A stretch of 63,046 bases of DNA. Origin: Fragilariopsis cylindrus CCMP1102. Taxonomy: Eukaryota > Bacillariophyta > Bacillariophyceae > Bacillariales > Bacillariaceae. The notes below the pieces were generated by a model that saw nothing but the letters and a program-made list of their open reading frames with translations, searched no databases and had not been told where the DNA came from. The DNA lies in contig FMBT01000530.1 in the NCBI GenBank assembly GCA_900095095.1, forward strand, positions 1-63,046, read 5' to 3'. The translations under genes were made by a program, and so were the position numbers. Below, one piece after another: positions 1-11,900 of the stretch. Every line of letters begins with the position of its first letter. The first letter of the stretch is position 1.

Positions 1-883
1 AATCATGATCGACAATTACTTTCCGAACTGGTACATTAACTTTCACTAACACAACACCCTCAAAGGGATTTAATATTTCCAGTATGGTGGGTACCTCGGA
101 GGAACAACAGATACCCTTACAGGTAAAGGTAGATCGGACAATACTGGGTAACGATGCACCACCATCACGTTGGACCGTCGATGGAAATAATTCTTCATTT
201 AATAGTGTAACAATTTGTGTGGCGGAGATAATTTGACTATCATGATCAATAATCACTTGCTTTAATGGTACATTAATTTTCACTTCCGCCACACCCTGCA
301 AGGGTTCTAATATTTCTAATAATTCTGGTACCTCGGAGGAACAACAGATACCTTTACAAATAATGGTAGATCGGACAGTGGTTAATCCATCCTTACCAAC
401 ATTCGGATCTAATGCCACCTTCCGATGAGTTGGACACAAATCACGATCTTTTTTCTTACAAGGTAATGATAAAGGATTGCCACAACTATTATTACTTTGA
501 CTATTCAAACTACTAGTACTATCACCAGATGGTTTTAATTTTAATAAACGTTGTTGTTCCTTCACACATTCACTACATGTACCGGTGGAACAACATTCTC
601 TCATATTCGTTCGTGCATTATCGGTATCAGTAAACATGGATACAAAACCAAATAATCCCCCACTACTTTTACCAGCATTGTCTTTTTCTCTTTGAGCCTT
701 TGGACTTAACACTTTCTTCTTATTACTACTACATGTAGTAGTAGTAGTACTAGTAGTAGTACTTCCATAGTTGGAGGTAGAGGCGGAACCGCAGGTCTTG
801 GAAGAGCAACATCCACCACCACCACCACCCGCTGCTGCCAATAGAGGCTTTTTATCATCACCTCCGTCAAAAGGTGGCGTCAT
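1..883 (-). CDS. N-terminal part of a Zn/Cd-type P1B-ATPase-like protein with two HMA domains (runs off the left edge)
   Basis: The reading frame is open from an ATG at 883 to the window edge, 294 codons with no stop. The first 160 residues are low-complexity but contain Cys clusters (CC at 25-26, CC and C around 97-106). Two heavy-metal-associated domains follow, at about 170-229 and 248-294 (cut by the edge). Each carries the CKGICCSSEVP motif, then a hydrophobic strand and a VIxDHD strand. In plant HMA2/HMA4 zinc/cadmium pumps the same GICC(T/S)SEVP loop and VIVVHD strand define the N-terminal metal-binding domain, so this is probably the cytosolic metal-binding end of a P1B-2 ATPase exporting Zn2+ or Cd2+. 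The ATPase core is not in view; a stand-alone metallochaperone is the alternative. The two modules are also very similar in nucleotides, which suggests a recent duplication. Confidence 0.72.
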   Translation of the reverse strand, partial: MTPPFDGGDDKKPLLAAAGGGGGGCCSSKTCGSASTSNYGSTTTSTTTTTCSSNKKKVLSPKAQREKDNAGKSSGGLFGFVSMFTDTDNARTNMRECCSTGTCSECVKEQQRLLKLKPSGDSTSSLNSQSNNSCGNPLSLPCKKKDRDLCPTHRKVALDPNVGKDGLTTVRSTIICKGICCSSEVPELLEILEPLQGVAEVKINVPLKQVIIDHDSQIISATQIVTLLNEELFPSTVQRDGGASLPSIVRSTFTCKGICCSSEVPTILEILNPFEGVVLVKVNVPVRKVIVDHD

Positions 884-3300
884 TTTTTCTTCTTTCTTTC
901 TTCTTCTTTGGAATAGAATTCAAATAGAATGCAAATAATTATGCGACTTTTAAGACTGTCTCTCTCCTCACTATTTTATACGTATAAATTATTACCGTAT
1001 AAATTATTACCCCTGCTCTCTCTACTGCACTGTACCGTATCTTTTCTCTTTAGTTCTTCTCTTTTTTCTCCGTGGTCACTAACGTGACACTCTTACTTTG
1101 TACTTGAGTACTACTTCGTAGTACTAGTAAGTAACTGCTAACTTCATATATGTCGTACTTGTGATGTGTGTTCTGTAAAACGTGGTTCTGTACTGTACCC
1201 GTGACAGACACGCCGTGTCACGTGAGAAGATTCCTAGCACGTGCTACGAATAAGCTTGATGCGTTGAGTTTCAAGAATCTACTTCGTATTAGTAACCCGG
1301 AATTGGATCTGTACCGGTGTACTACAGTAGGTTCTAATTATATTTTAATCATACTGTAGTTTAAGATAGGGGATACGGTACTGTAGTTAAGTTAAGTTAA
1401 AAGCAAATTAGAGTACATTATTATTTATAGAGTGATAACAATGTTGTGTTCAGAGCCTTTCAGACATTACTGTACCATCTAATCTGCACACAAAATTTCA
1501 GACATTCAATCTGCTGCCAAATCAACGGCAGTAACACTAAAAAACATGTAGGTATCAAATCTCCCTAATAATGGGAATAAGTAAGTTATGTCATCAGTCT
1601 CTTACCAATTACAATGCCGTATTTATGTACTTACTAATTACTTACCTATGGGTTATGGCACCTTGTTGATCTCTGATACTGGACCAGTAGAGAGTGCTAT
1701 CCTCCACAATGATCATCTAGCTAACAGTATTTAACTGTTTAAAAAAATACATTATTGTGGATCCTTGATCAGATGCATTTATATATAATATTTATAATAT
1801 TCATTGTAGAAGAAGAGGAAGAATTGTATTCCATTTAGTTACTCCCTTCCTTAATTAATTGACAGCAAAAATGGGGCATAGAATGGAGCTCTCTCAACAC
1901 TTGACCAGGCAGAGCATTAATTGAATAAGAAGTTGATGAAGCCTGTATGGATAAGGTTACTACCGTACTTTGAAGGATTCATGCCAATCTCATCATAACA
2001 GCAAACAACAACAACAACAACAACATAGTAACATGAAATCAAAGATCAAAACAAAAAGATTTTTTTCCATTGAGTGTGACTCAATTGAGGCAGTGATATA
2101 AATAAATTGCTGCAAGGTAATAGGGGGGGGAGACTACTTGTATCCAAGACTGTAGAGATTATATTATATCTACAAGTACTTCATTTTCTGTGTGTGTTGT
2201 TTATTACCACTTCATGACATTATAGATAGCTATAATAGTGGAGGAGACAAGAATATCAACGAAATTACAAGAAGACAACGTGTGGTAAAATGGACATAGG
2301 TCCTATCTGTATTTTCTATTGTAGCATTCTATACAGTAAATACACACACTAGAATAGTATATCATAATAGTATATCATATAATGTACTACATGTTCTTGC
2401 ACATTACTAAAACTCTATAGTCTAAATTCTGGGAAAAGTGAAAAACTGGCTACTCACATCTATAGGCATCTCCATTCTTACTCATCAAATCGGAACCAAG
2501 GAGGTGGATAGACTATATCCACCATCACAGTGCTTACAAAATTACACATCATCATCAAGCACATATTGATTGATAGCTACTGGTTCTTAATATATAATAA
2601 TATGTATATGTAGATATTAATTAGTGAATTCAACAAGTACTCATGTTATTTTGCTATTGCTTACACTCTTTTTATGCTTTCATTGGCATACTATAGATCA
2701 CATCATCATGCATGCACAATTGCGATGACAAAAATATTATACTTGGACTTAACATGTATAGCTATTTGTGTATTTTGTTCATGATCATGGTCATGGTCAT
2801 GGTCATGGTCATGATCATGTTTTTTTTTGTTGGTATAAGACAAGCAGACATGGTTTGCGAGAGCTACTTAGCATTTCTTACCAATCAGAATATGCAACTT
2901 AGATACGATAAGAGTTTGCTGGAAACTTAATCACAAGCAGCTGAAACTGCTCTATGTAGTGCGATATTGAAAATATAATATTTAGGGCAATACTTTTACC
3001 AAAACAATACTAATACTAAAGTAATCTAATGGTGTGGTATCGTATGTGAGGTAATCCAAAAGTATAAAGCATAAACATATTTATTTGGTTAATATTATTA
3101 TTACTACAGTTGCTTTACCAAGAAAATACGACCAATGATCGTGAATTTTCTATAGTATCTTCTTTTAGCTAGTAGTAATCGATCCCCTATATTCCCTATT
3201 CTTTCAAGAGTTTTTGTTCTTGACTCTGATATTATTTGGACACATACACTATTTTTTAAGACAAAGACAGATTCATCACTGAATTTTACGAAATACTCTT
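884..3300. other. gene-poor AT-rich spacer
   Basis: I see no reading frame with coding character here. The short ORFs at 1168-1359 and 2712-2930 are low-complexity and have no motif. The spacer holds a G8 run at 2123-2130, a CAA repeat near 2000, and a hexanucleotide microsatellite (TCATGG) at 2780-2819. The segment next to 883 must contain the promoter and 5' UTR of the HMA gene. Confidence 0.6.
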
Positions 3301-5242
3301 TTAATTGGCTGTTGGCTCAGCTGTAATACTCAAAGAAGACACCGGTCTCTGAGTTTGTTTCGTTGCTGGTTCAGCTGTAATACTCACAGAAGGCACTCTG
3401 CCGTTCGTTGGTTTCTGACTTGGTTTGGAGCTTGAAACTGTACTTGGTTTAGCTGTACTACTAACAGAAACACGACCATCGGGCCCTAGTGGTGGTGGTT
3501 GTGGACAGCTTTTGTCTCGGTTGAAACACGTTTCAGGACATACATCTTGACCTCTTCGAGCTGTTCGAGCATCGTTGCCCTTATTTGCACCATTTGCATT
3601 ATCGAAAAGAACATTGAGACATCGTGAAACATCTCTCTTCACCCAAGTACATCTTCTATTCCCAAAATTATTACATATTTGATCGGCTCCATTATCTACA
3701 CAGATAATAAAAATACTTGTTCTGTCTGTACATGGCATCTTCGGGACCATTTTATTGATGTTGTTATTGTTATTGATGTTATTGTTAAGGTCATTGAGAT
3801 TATCATTGATTTGCTCGAGGTTACTATTAATGTCATCGATGTCATTGATGATATTCTGTTCTGATGGGCCTCGAGTTGGGCGTCTTGTAGGCGAACGAGA
3901 GGTTCTTCGGGTCGGACTTTGAGTTGGTCGTCTTGTAGGACTTCGAGTTGGCCGTCTTGAGTTATTACCATTATTATTGTTGTTTTTGTTGTTGCCGTTG
4001 TTGTTGTTGTTGTTGTTGTCATCGTCGTCGTTATTTTTGTCATCATCATCATCATCATCATTCTTGTTATCATTCTTGTCGTCATCGTCATCATTCTTGT
4101 CGTCATCATCATCATTCTTGTCGTCATCGTCATCATTCTTGTCGTCATCATCATCATTCTTGTCGTCATCGTCATCATTCTTGTCGTCATCGTCATCATT
4201 CTTGTCGTCATCATCATCATTCTTGTCGTCATCGTCATCATTCTTATCGTCTATATGTGTGATGATGGTCGGTCAAAATATTCAAGAAAAGATAGAGAAC
4301 ATTTGTGTTAGAGATATTTTCTTCTTTCATCTTTTTACGTTCGAGTACTATCTCGAAACAAGATACAAATTAAGTTATACGACACGTGTACTAATAAATA
4401 ATGAACGTACCATCATCAATTACTTCGTCGTCCTCAATTACTTCATCGTCCTCAATTAATTCGTCATCCTCAATTACTTCGTCGTCCTCAATTACTTCAT
4501 CGTCCTCAATTACTTCATCGTCCTCAATTACTTCGTCATCCTCAATTACTTCGTCGTCCTCAATTACTTCGTCGTCCTCAATAACTTCATCGTCCTCAAT
4601 TACTTCGTCGTCCTCAATAACTTCAGTAGGATCCTCGGTCAATTCTTCAGTTGGATCCTCGGTCAATTCTTCAGTCGGATCCTCGGTCACCTCTTCAGTT
4701 GGATCCTCGGTCACTTCTTCAGTTGGATCCTCGGTTAAATCATCTGTAGGTGAGATTGTTGTTTCAGCAATAGTAGGTGAGATTGTTGATTCAGCAATAG
4801 TAGGTGAGATTGTTGATTCAGCAATAGTGGGAGCAGTTGTTGGACTAATAGTAGTAGGCTCAGTTGTTGGACTAATAGTAGTAGGCTCTTCTGTAACCTT
4901 TGGTGGATAGTAAACTACTGGGGGTGGTTTTGGATAAGGATTACTGCTGTATGGATTATTCTTCATACCGGTATTATGGTTGTGGCTCGCTAGTGGTGGA
5001 CTCATATTATGGCTGTGAGTCGCTAGTGGTGGAGGATCAGGATGCGCGTGGACGTATGGACCGTAGTACGGATCTTTGTGTAGATGCTTCTTTATAGCTG
5101 GAACATTACGTTGTCCACCCGATTCATACTTGTCAGGGTACGGCGTGGGGAACGGAATAGGGTACTGCCCAGTGTTTGGTTCAGGGTACGCAGGGTGCGT
5201 AGGGTGCGGTGTAGCTAAATAATTGGAAGAAAAGAAAGGAAA

Positions 5243-5281
<39 letters not shown>

Positions 5282-6021
5282 AAGAAAAAACCCAAATAAT
5301 AGAATATTCAATAATTTATAGTTGTATGAATTTTGAATTTGATTGTTCCGTTCGCTGCGATCCATTCAGGTGTAATAATAAATAAAACTTACGATACGGC
5401 GTAGGATACGGTGTGGGAAGCGGCGTGGGTTCAGGAGTTTCCATCCTATTTGTTGGGAAGGGAGTTGGTTTACCGGCCGTTGGGTACATCGTAGGAGGTC
5501 TCACATATGTTGGATATGGCGTAGGAGGCAAGTCTCGCGGCAATGGACCATATTGATATTCGATTGGTGGTGGATAATGAAAATATAAATCAGGTTCCAC
5601 ACGAGGATAATAATTATTCTTATTATCAGGTTCCACACGAGGATAGTGATCATTCTTATAGGGATCTGTTCCCGTCGGGTACATAGTTGGAGGTCTCTCT
5701 TGGTATTCGTTTGTTCCACGCATCTGCTGCATATCGTTCCCGTTCCCGTTCATATTATTATTGCTTATGAATTGGTCAGGATCAGGTGCAAAAGTTGGTG
5801 GTATACCAGGAGCCCTAGTCAATCCAATATTTGGATCAATGTCTGCTTCCTCGTGATCGTGATCATCGACTCCACCTCCATGATGTTCAAGCTTTCTTTT
5901 ATCTCCTGTAACGGAAGAGCCGTATGTTTTTGGAAGTAAGAATTAAAAGGACGATCAAGCAACAGCATAGTATCTTCTTGGAAGAAACCTTGAAAGAAGT
6001 TGGGATCAGAAAACCCATCAT
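3301..6021 (-). CDS. secreted acidic repeat protein with PT-rich, VIEDDE and DDDDDKN repeats and a Cys-rich module (3 exons, one frame break)
   Basis: Exons run 6021-5393, 5214-4411 and 4250-3301. Introns 5215-5392 (GTAAGT...TTTAG) and 4251-4410 (GTACGT...ATAG) join in phase and rebuild PYPTPYPTPHPT and VIDDDDKNDD. The ATG at 6021 opens a classic signal peptide (hydrophobic core ILCCCLIVLLILTS). At 5927-5931 a T5 run (A5 on the sense strand) has one base too many; exon lengths sum to 3n+1, so removing it gives about 793 residues. Order after the signal peptide: HD/E-rich segment, Pro/Tyr/Thr-rich PTPYPT segment, PTTISPT and EDPTEE repeats, about eleven VIEDDE hexapeptides, about ten DDDDDKN heptads, Asn-rich linker, RRPTRSP segment, then a module with ICNNFGNRRCTWVKRD and CPETC. 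Such CxWV...CPxTC modules are frequent in diatom secreted proteins. A cell-wall, mucilage or Ca2+-binding role is inferred from the acidity only. Confidence 0.7.
4040..4248 (-). repeat. coding minisatellite of 21-bp units (DDDDDKN)
   Basis: Tandem units of cttgtcgtcatcgtcatcatt and variants on the + strand encode a DDDDDKN heptad on the - strand. Units differ mainly by synonymous GAT/GAC changes, so the acidic peptide is kept while the DNA drifts. The array begins right at the 4250 splice acceptor. Confidence 0.85.
4412..4625 (-). repeat. coding minisatellite of 18-bp units (VIEDDE)
   Basis: About eleven tandem 18-bp units encode V/L-I-E-D-D-E on the - strand and end at the splice donor at 4410. 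The adjoining exon resumes with DDK then DDDDDKN, so two different acidic arrays are joined by splicing. Confidence 0.85.
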
Positions 6022-6621
6022 GGCCTAAGATCAATTGTTATCTTTTACGCTTTCTCAAACCGTATGAATGAATGAATCGAATCAATTTTTATAGTATTGA
6101 TAATTTCTTTTAATAGGGTAGATAGAAGTTTTCGTCTAAGTGAAACTAGATTAACTTCCTTGGAATATGTATGTGCTTCCTTTCGGCCATCAATTGATAA
6201 GCTCACGATGATGCTTGCTCGAGATACATACAGCAGATGACACTTCCAAAGGAAAAGATTTTTTCCAATCATACAACTCTCGCTAATACATACTTTTTAT
6301 TTCTTTTAGCGATTTCAATAAATTTTTTGTAAATTTAAAAAAAAATGAACAAAGAAGTGTGTCGTCCAGCGATAAAAAGAGGGCGGTACGCTCTCTTCGA
6401 GTCCCGCGGGATAACATTGTCTTGTTACAGTACATATTAGCTTTCACTAATCACTAACTTCTTAGTCGTGAATCAATCGTGCTTCCTCGTCTTTCTTCGT
6501 CTTTCCAAACATGCGCCATTCCATTTTTTGAGGGAAAAATAAATAAATTACTGTTCACTTGGTCGGCGGTGCCAAAAAATGCAATTCATAAAAAATAAAA
6601 AAACAAAAGAAAGAAAAACAG
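6022..6621. other. divergent intergenic region
   Basis: This is the shared 5' region of the secreted acidic protein (-) and the ABCF gene (+). A short - strand ORF at 6045-6272 has no signal, motif or coding bias. Near 6361-6415 a TTCGAGTCC string looks tRNA-like but does not fold into a T arm. I see nothing else. Confidence 0.4.
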
Positions 6622-8662
6622 ATGACAAGCAGCAATACCAACAGCAACACCCAACTAGCAACGTATACAACAGTGGGACCGTGTGAATATCATCGTGGAT
6701 GCAGTATTTATATTCCTGGTTTGAGTTTAACTCATGATGGAGGAAAACTATTGTATCAACCGTCCGATTTATCCTTGATTCATGGAAGTATTACAGGATT
6801 AATCGGATTGAATGGAAGCGGGAAATCATCGACAGCCCAACTTTTAGCCAGTGGTTCGTTAGAAAATTTCCCTCAAGAAGATAACAGCAACTTCGTTGTG
6901 GAATATTTGGTAGCAGGTGATGATAGTGAATCTTTGGTATCATTATCGTCTTCATCTACGTCATCTCAACAACAACTCTGTCCGAGAGAATTTATCAAAG
7001 CACGGCTTGAGGAACGTTTAGAAAATGTGCGACGAGGAATAATCCAATTGGATCAAAACTTTGCATCCGCTACTGATAATGATTCGACCCTTTTTGATAA
7101 TGCAGATCTTGTACTAGAACAAATTGCTGATGAATTATCGACATTATATGACATTGAAGAACAAATAGAAACACGAATGAAACAAGAACTGGAATTGGCT
7201 TGTATTGCCGTGGGTTTGAACGATGATAAATATAGAAATACGCCATTGTCGGAGTTATCGTGTGGTTGGCGATATAAATGCCAACTGATTGCATCCATGT
7301 TATGTCATCCCGATTTATTACTGTTAGACGAGCCATCATTTTGGATGAATCGTCCATGCAGTGGTTCATTACCAGTGTAAAGAAAATGGCAACGGTCGAT
7401 AATTGTATCGTCGTTTTGATTTCGCATAAGGAAGCATTGTTACAGTCCACTTGTGATCGGATTGTACACCTCAATAGTCGGAATCAAACCTTAACACAGT
7501 ATCCCTGTGGATATGCTCAGTTTAAAAATCGATATGCTATTGAATTATCTAATGCCAGTAATGAAGTAGAATCTACACATTATCAAATGGATAAAGCTGA
7601 TAAACAGTTAAAGACGATGGAACGAAAATTACAAAAGAATGGTACCGCATTACGAAGAAAATATGGTACGCTGAAGCCAATAATGCTGGAAAAGAAACAA
7701 AGACGCATGTTCATAGTGGTATGGCAGGATTACGGATCGAACGAGCACAGCAAAAAGATAAAGCTGCTGCATCCAAGTTACGTCGTGCACAACAGAAGAT
7801 GAACGAAGTCGAAGAAAGAAATACAGTGCTGAAATCAACAATACAACATACATCACCGGCATTGCATATTACCGGTATTGAAGCGACGGAATCAACAATC
7901 GTGCAATTGCAAAATATTAGTTTTAAATACCATCACGATGATGGTTATATATTTGAAGATATCGATACCTGTATTGAATCGACGGATCGGATCTTATTAA
8001 AGGGACCGAACGGAGTTGGTAAATCTACATTAGTAGAATTGATTCTTGGTACGAATGCGAAAATGAAAGAACCAACAAAGGGTGTGATTAAACGGAACAC
8101 GAATAATATATTGTACTTTCCACAAACAGCGTTACGGGATTTATTGCGTACTCACGGACACAAGAATGGGATAGAATTCCTGCTGGACGACAGGAACCAG
8201 AACGATAATGACAACAGCAGTATGATAGTGATGGGTTCCAATAACAAAGAAAATTGCCATCGTACTGGAGCAATAAAAACGGAAACTCAAATACGCATTC
8301 ATTTAGGTCGGTTTGGTTTAATGAACAATTTAGCAGTCCGTCCGATCTCAACATTGTCTGCCGGTCAAAGGGTACGATTGTGGTTAGCGAAACAGACACT
8401 ATTGAAACCGAAACCATCGTTATTGATCTTGGATGAATTATCAGAAAATGTTGACATTGAAACTAGAAATTCATTAGTGAAATTGATTGGTTCTTTTCAC
8501 GGTAGTGTATTAGTAATCTCTCATGATACTGATTTGTGTCAACTATTATTACAACAGTCAAATACTAGTAATAATAGCTCTGTATCGACATCATCAGCAA
8601 CAGCGATCAATAAGGTGTGGACGATGGGCCAGAGTGGTATACACGTTTCTTATCCTTGTTAA
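6622..8662 (+). CDS. ABCF-family twin-ATPase protein (two frame breaks)
   Basis: This is a soluble ABC protein with two nucleotide-binding domains and no membrane segment, the ABCF/GCN20 plan; family members act at ribosomes. First domain: Walker A GLNGSGKSS (about residue 66), signature LSCGWRYK (about 211), Walker B LLLLDEPS. A charged linker (about 350-430) carries the ERAQQKDKAAASKLRR coiled coil. Second domain: Walker A GPNGVGKST (about 463), signature LSAGQR (about 577), Walker B LLILDE, and a switch His in VISHD. The frame shifts at about 7339-7342 (TTTT, just after DEPS) and again at 7658-7661 (AAAA). The span is 2041 nt; one added base at each site gives 681 codons. The second Walker B reads LDELSENVD instead of the usual LDEPTNHLD. 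No intron is needed. Consensus error is likelier than a pseudogene, because both halves are intact. Confidence 0.85.
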
Positions 8663-8926
8663 TTAGTAAATACTCGTAAAGGCTACAATCAATATCTAGA
8701 AAACTTGTCACCTATAATTTATATATCTGGATTCTAGACTTTTTATACTTACGATCTCGACGAGGCTAGACTAATTTGGAAACTTCAATTCTATACGAAA
8801 TCATGTGTCTAGCTGTTTGATCAAATCTTATATGTGCACTTCGAAGTATCTTACTGATGAGTGTGGTGAGTGCATTTGTAGCAAATGAATTTTGATCTAA
8901 CCCCATACCCTATGATTGATCCATCA

Positions 8927-11900
8927 TCAGTCATCCAACACATCAGATGCATCATCTTCAGTTTCTTCCATTTTTGGTCCTTTCCAACTGGTTTCTCCAG
9001 ATTCGCTGTGATAATAGTAAGCTGCACCAGTTGATTTATCCTCCACTTCTTCCCAACCATCAGGTAAAGACAAAACATTGGTATTTATTTCGTCTACAAC
9101 TGGTTCCGATTCATCTACAATTTCTTGCCCTTCGTCACTAGAAACTCCATTTTCAACGATAGAGTCTTCAGCTCCTTTAGAAATTCCGTTTTCAGTGATC
9201 GAACGCTCCGATTCATTAGAAGCTCCACCTTCAACGGTAGAAAGCTCTATTCCATTATCTTCGACGGTAGAAAGTTCTTTTGCTTCGTTAGAAACTCCAT
9301 CTTCAACGGCCGTAAGTTCTATTGCTTTTTCAACCTGCTCTTTTTCCAACGACTCTATGGATCGCTTTCGTTTGTTATTTCTCTCTTCCCGAGAGAGTGG
9401 CTTGGCGGACATATCGCCAATCTTGTGGTAACGTTTTCGTGAAAAGTTGACAGAGTCTCGAAACTCTTTGCCATCTACAGCTCGGGCATAGGTACAGTAC
9501 ACAACGGGACGGCAATGCTGGGATGAATTGCCCAAACCTCGGTGTCCTAGACGATAATCGAAAATTACAGGTGTCCCGGCCGTTGGCTTAGGAGTGTCTA
9601 AAAAGTCCCTGTCATATCCTTCGTGACCGAGAACGTGACTTCCCAAGACGAACTCGGTTGGACCGTTCCTTGAGTGTAAGTCAACAAGCGGAACGAAGAC
9701 ATTTATAGCATGACATGGTCGTTGCGTTTGAGTGGTAAGATGGACGCCATCCTGATGGTATATTTGAGTGTCAGCCCCGGGAAGTGATAAAAAGCATCCC
9801 TTGTGAATCAGAACGATATCGTCCCCCAAAACGGCTCGTACAATTGGCATCCATGGCGTCTTATCAAAATTATTTAAAAATTCAAAAGCTGGAGTATCAA
9901 AAGCAGACAGTTCCATATCGAATCGACCATGACCGCGTTCTCTTAAAACGTCGAAACCATCTGCAAGTTCTTTCGCCAAGTCTCGTGCCTTGACCGTTCG
10001 CATGACTGTTTCGTAGTGTTCCATGCAAGCATCATGGCACTGATCGATTTGTTTCTGCTTTAGACACCATTTTAGTGTTCCTTGTTTAGATCTACTCTTC
10101 TTTGCTTGTTTTTTAGCAGGGCTCTTAGTGGAAGCTGTATTGTTTGATAAGAATTTGTTCACGATATTATCTACTCCTCTTGAATCAACAACGATACGTT
10201 TTTTGATGGTATCTTTGTTCACGGAAGCTGCCGGTTTGACATCATCATCAGTTTTCTTTTCATCCTCAATTTCCATCGCCATATAATCCGGTTCATATTC
10301 TACTTGTGAGCAATCCTCCTTTTTAACTTCGCTTCTTTGTATTTGTATAATTTCTGTCTGAAACGATGGAGTTACATCGGGAATTTTCGTATTTTGCTTA
10401 TTAGATAGTACCGCACTCGGTTCATTGTATATAACGCTCATTTCATTTGTATCGTCATGTGGTTCTTCTGCTTGATCTTTTTTGACACATTCTTCGGCAG
10501 CCTTCTGAGCTTCTCCCTCGTCACAAGTTGACGAAGCAGTAGCTGTAGTACTTTTTGTTACTTCTTTCCCCGCGCTTTTATCTTCTTCTTCATCTTGAAG
10601 TTTTATTTCTGCAGTTACATCGGTAATCTCCATTTTTCGTCCATTAGATGCCGGACTTGATTCAGTGGATACGGCGTTCACTTTATTCGTATCCGCATCT
10701 GGTTCTTGTGTTTCTTGATCTTTGCCGTCCGACTCTCGTCGCACATCAGCATTATTCTTGACTTCTTCTTCCTCATCGTTGTCGCAAGTAGACGATGCAC
10801 TTAAACTACTTCTTGTTACTTCCCCCACGCTTTTCTCTTCTTCTTCTTCTATTTTTTCTAATTTAGCAATCCAATCATCTTGTTGTTTTTCATCCATTTC
10901 CTTCCACTGTTTTCGTAATTCACGATCTGCCTGTGTCAATGTAAATTTTCTACTATTATTTTCTATTCCCATTTCCATCTGTCGTTCATAGCGGTACGTT
11001 TGTCGTCGTTGCTGTATGAAGTAGGTTAAGTGAGTGATGTAGCAAACTTCTTCTTCTTTGTCTTCTTCTATTTCATCACCATCATCATCGACATCCTCGT
11101 TATCTTCGGACGCCACCGATGATGATGATGACGAATCGCCTTCTCCAAAAAGTTCCTCGACTTTATCATTCCATAATTCTTCTTCCTGTGGTGATAAATA
11201 TCTCCATTTTTGTCGTAAGGCTTTATCGGCTTGAGTCAATGTAAGACGTTTTGTTGAATTTCCTTCTGCTTTTAAATTCTGCTCATCCCGATACGATTCT
11301 CTTTGGGATGCTACATACAATTGTAATCCGGTTGTATATACTTTACATTTAGAATCCTCAGCTTCTTGACGTTCCTCTTCCTGTTGTTGTAATTTTTCTA
11401 ATCGAACGTCTTGCCATGCTGATTCTTGTCCTACGACCCATAACCCTAAGATTATATAACGGAATGTAATGTTAGAAGTGAATGTGGTTGAAAAGAAAGA
11501 AGGAGAAGAAGAAGGATATAGAGATAAAATACAGTACGAAACACCCATTCCCATACCCATCCATACACGCTCACTTTTTTCGTCCTCAGTATTACTTACC
11601 ATCTCGTACAAATCTCAATTTTCCAACTTCAATTGTCGTTTTATTTGTTGGTACAAATTCTTTTAATAACTTTCCTGACGCGCCAATACCATATATGTTA
11701 CGATCAATTGTTACTTCTTGTTGTGATAAAGATTTTGCATGTTCCCAGGCAGATTTACGGGAGGTGAAGGATTTTGCATCCGGTGATTTCCATTTTAAGT
11801 TAATGGATGGGACAGGATGATCATATTTTGTTCGTAAGACATCCCATGCCACTTGACTTAATGTAGAAATTTCACGTGCCATTAAATTTTCTATATATTC

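Noticed and set aside
1700-1765. Imperfect inverted repeat (CCACAATGAT / ATTATTGTGG) suggestive of a MITE end
   Set aside because: Only about ten bases pair and no target-site duplication is visible.
1168-2930. Small ORFs at 1168-1359 and 2712-2930
   Set aside because: One lacks any recognisable feature; the other is largely a translated (TCATGG)n microsatellite.
4040-4250. CRISPR-like array of regularly spaced repeats
   Set aside because: Units are contiguous with no unique spacers and encode a heptad peptide; the window is eukaryotic.
3948-4459. + strand Cys/His/Arg-rich and Leu/Ser-rich ORFs over the 21-bp repeats
   Set aside because: They are antisense shadows of the DDDDDKN array, which splices in phase with the flanking exons on the - strand.
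6361-6415. tRNA-like sequence with TTCGAGTCC
   Set aside because: The bases either side do not form a T stem, and no acceptor stem or anticodon arm can be drawn.
6622-8662. Splitting the ABCF region into three separate genes
   Set aside because: The three frames carry consecutive parts of one twin-ATPase protein, and two added bases give a length divisible by three.
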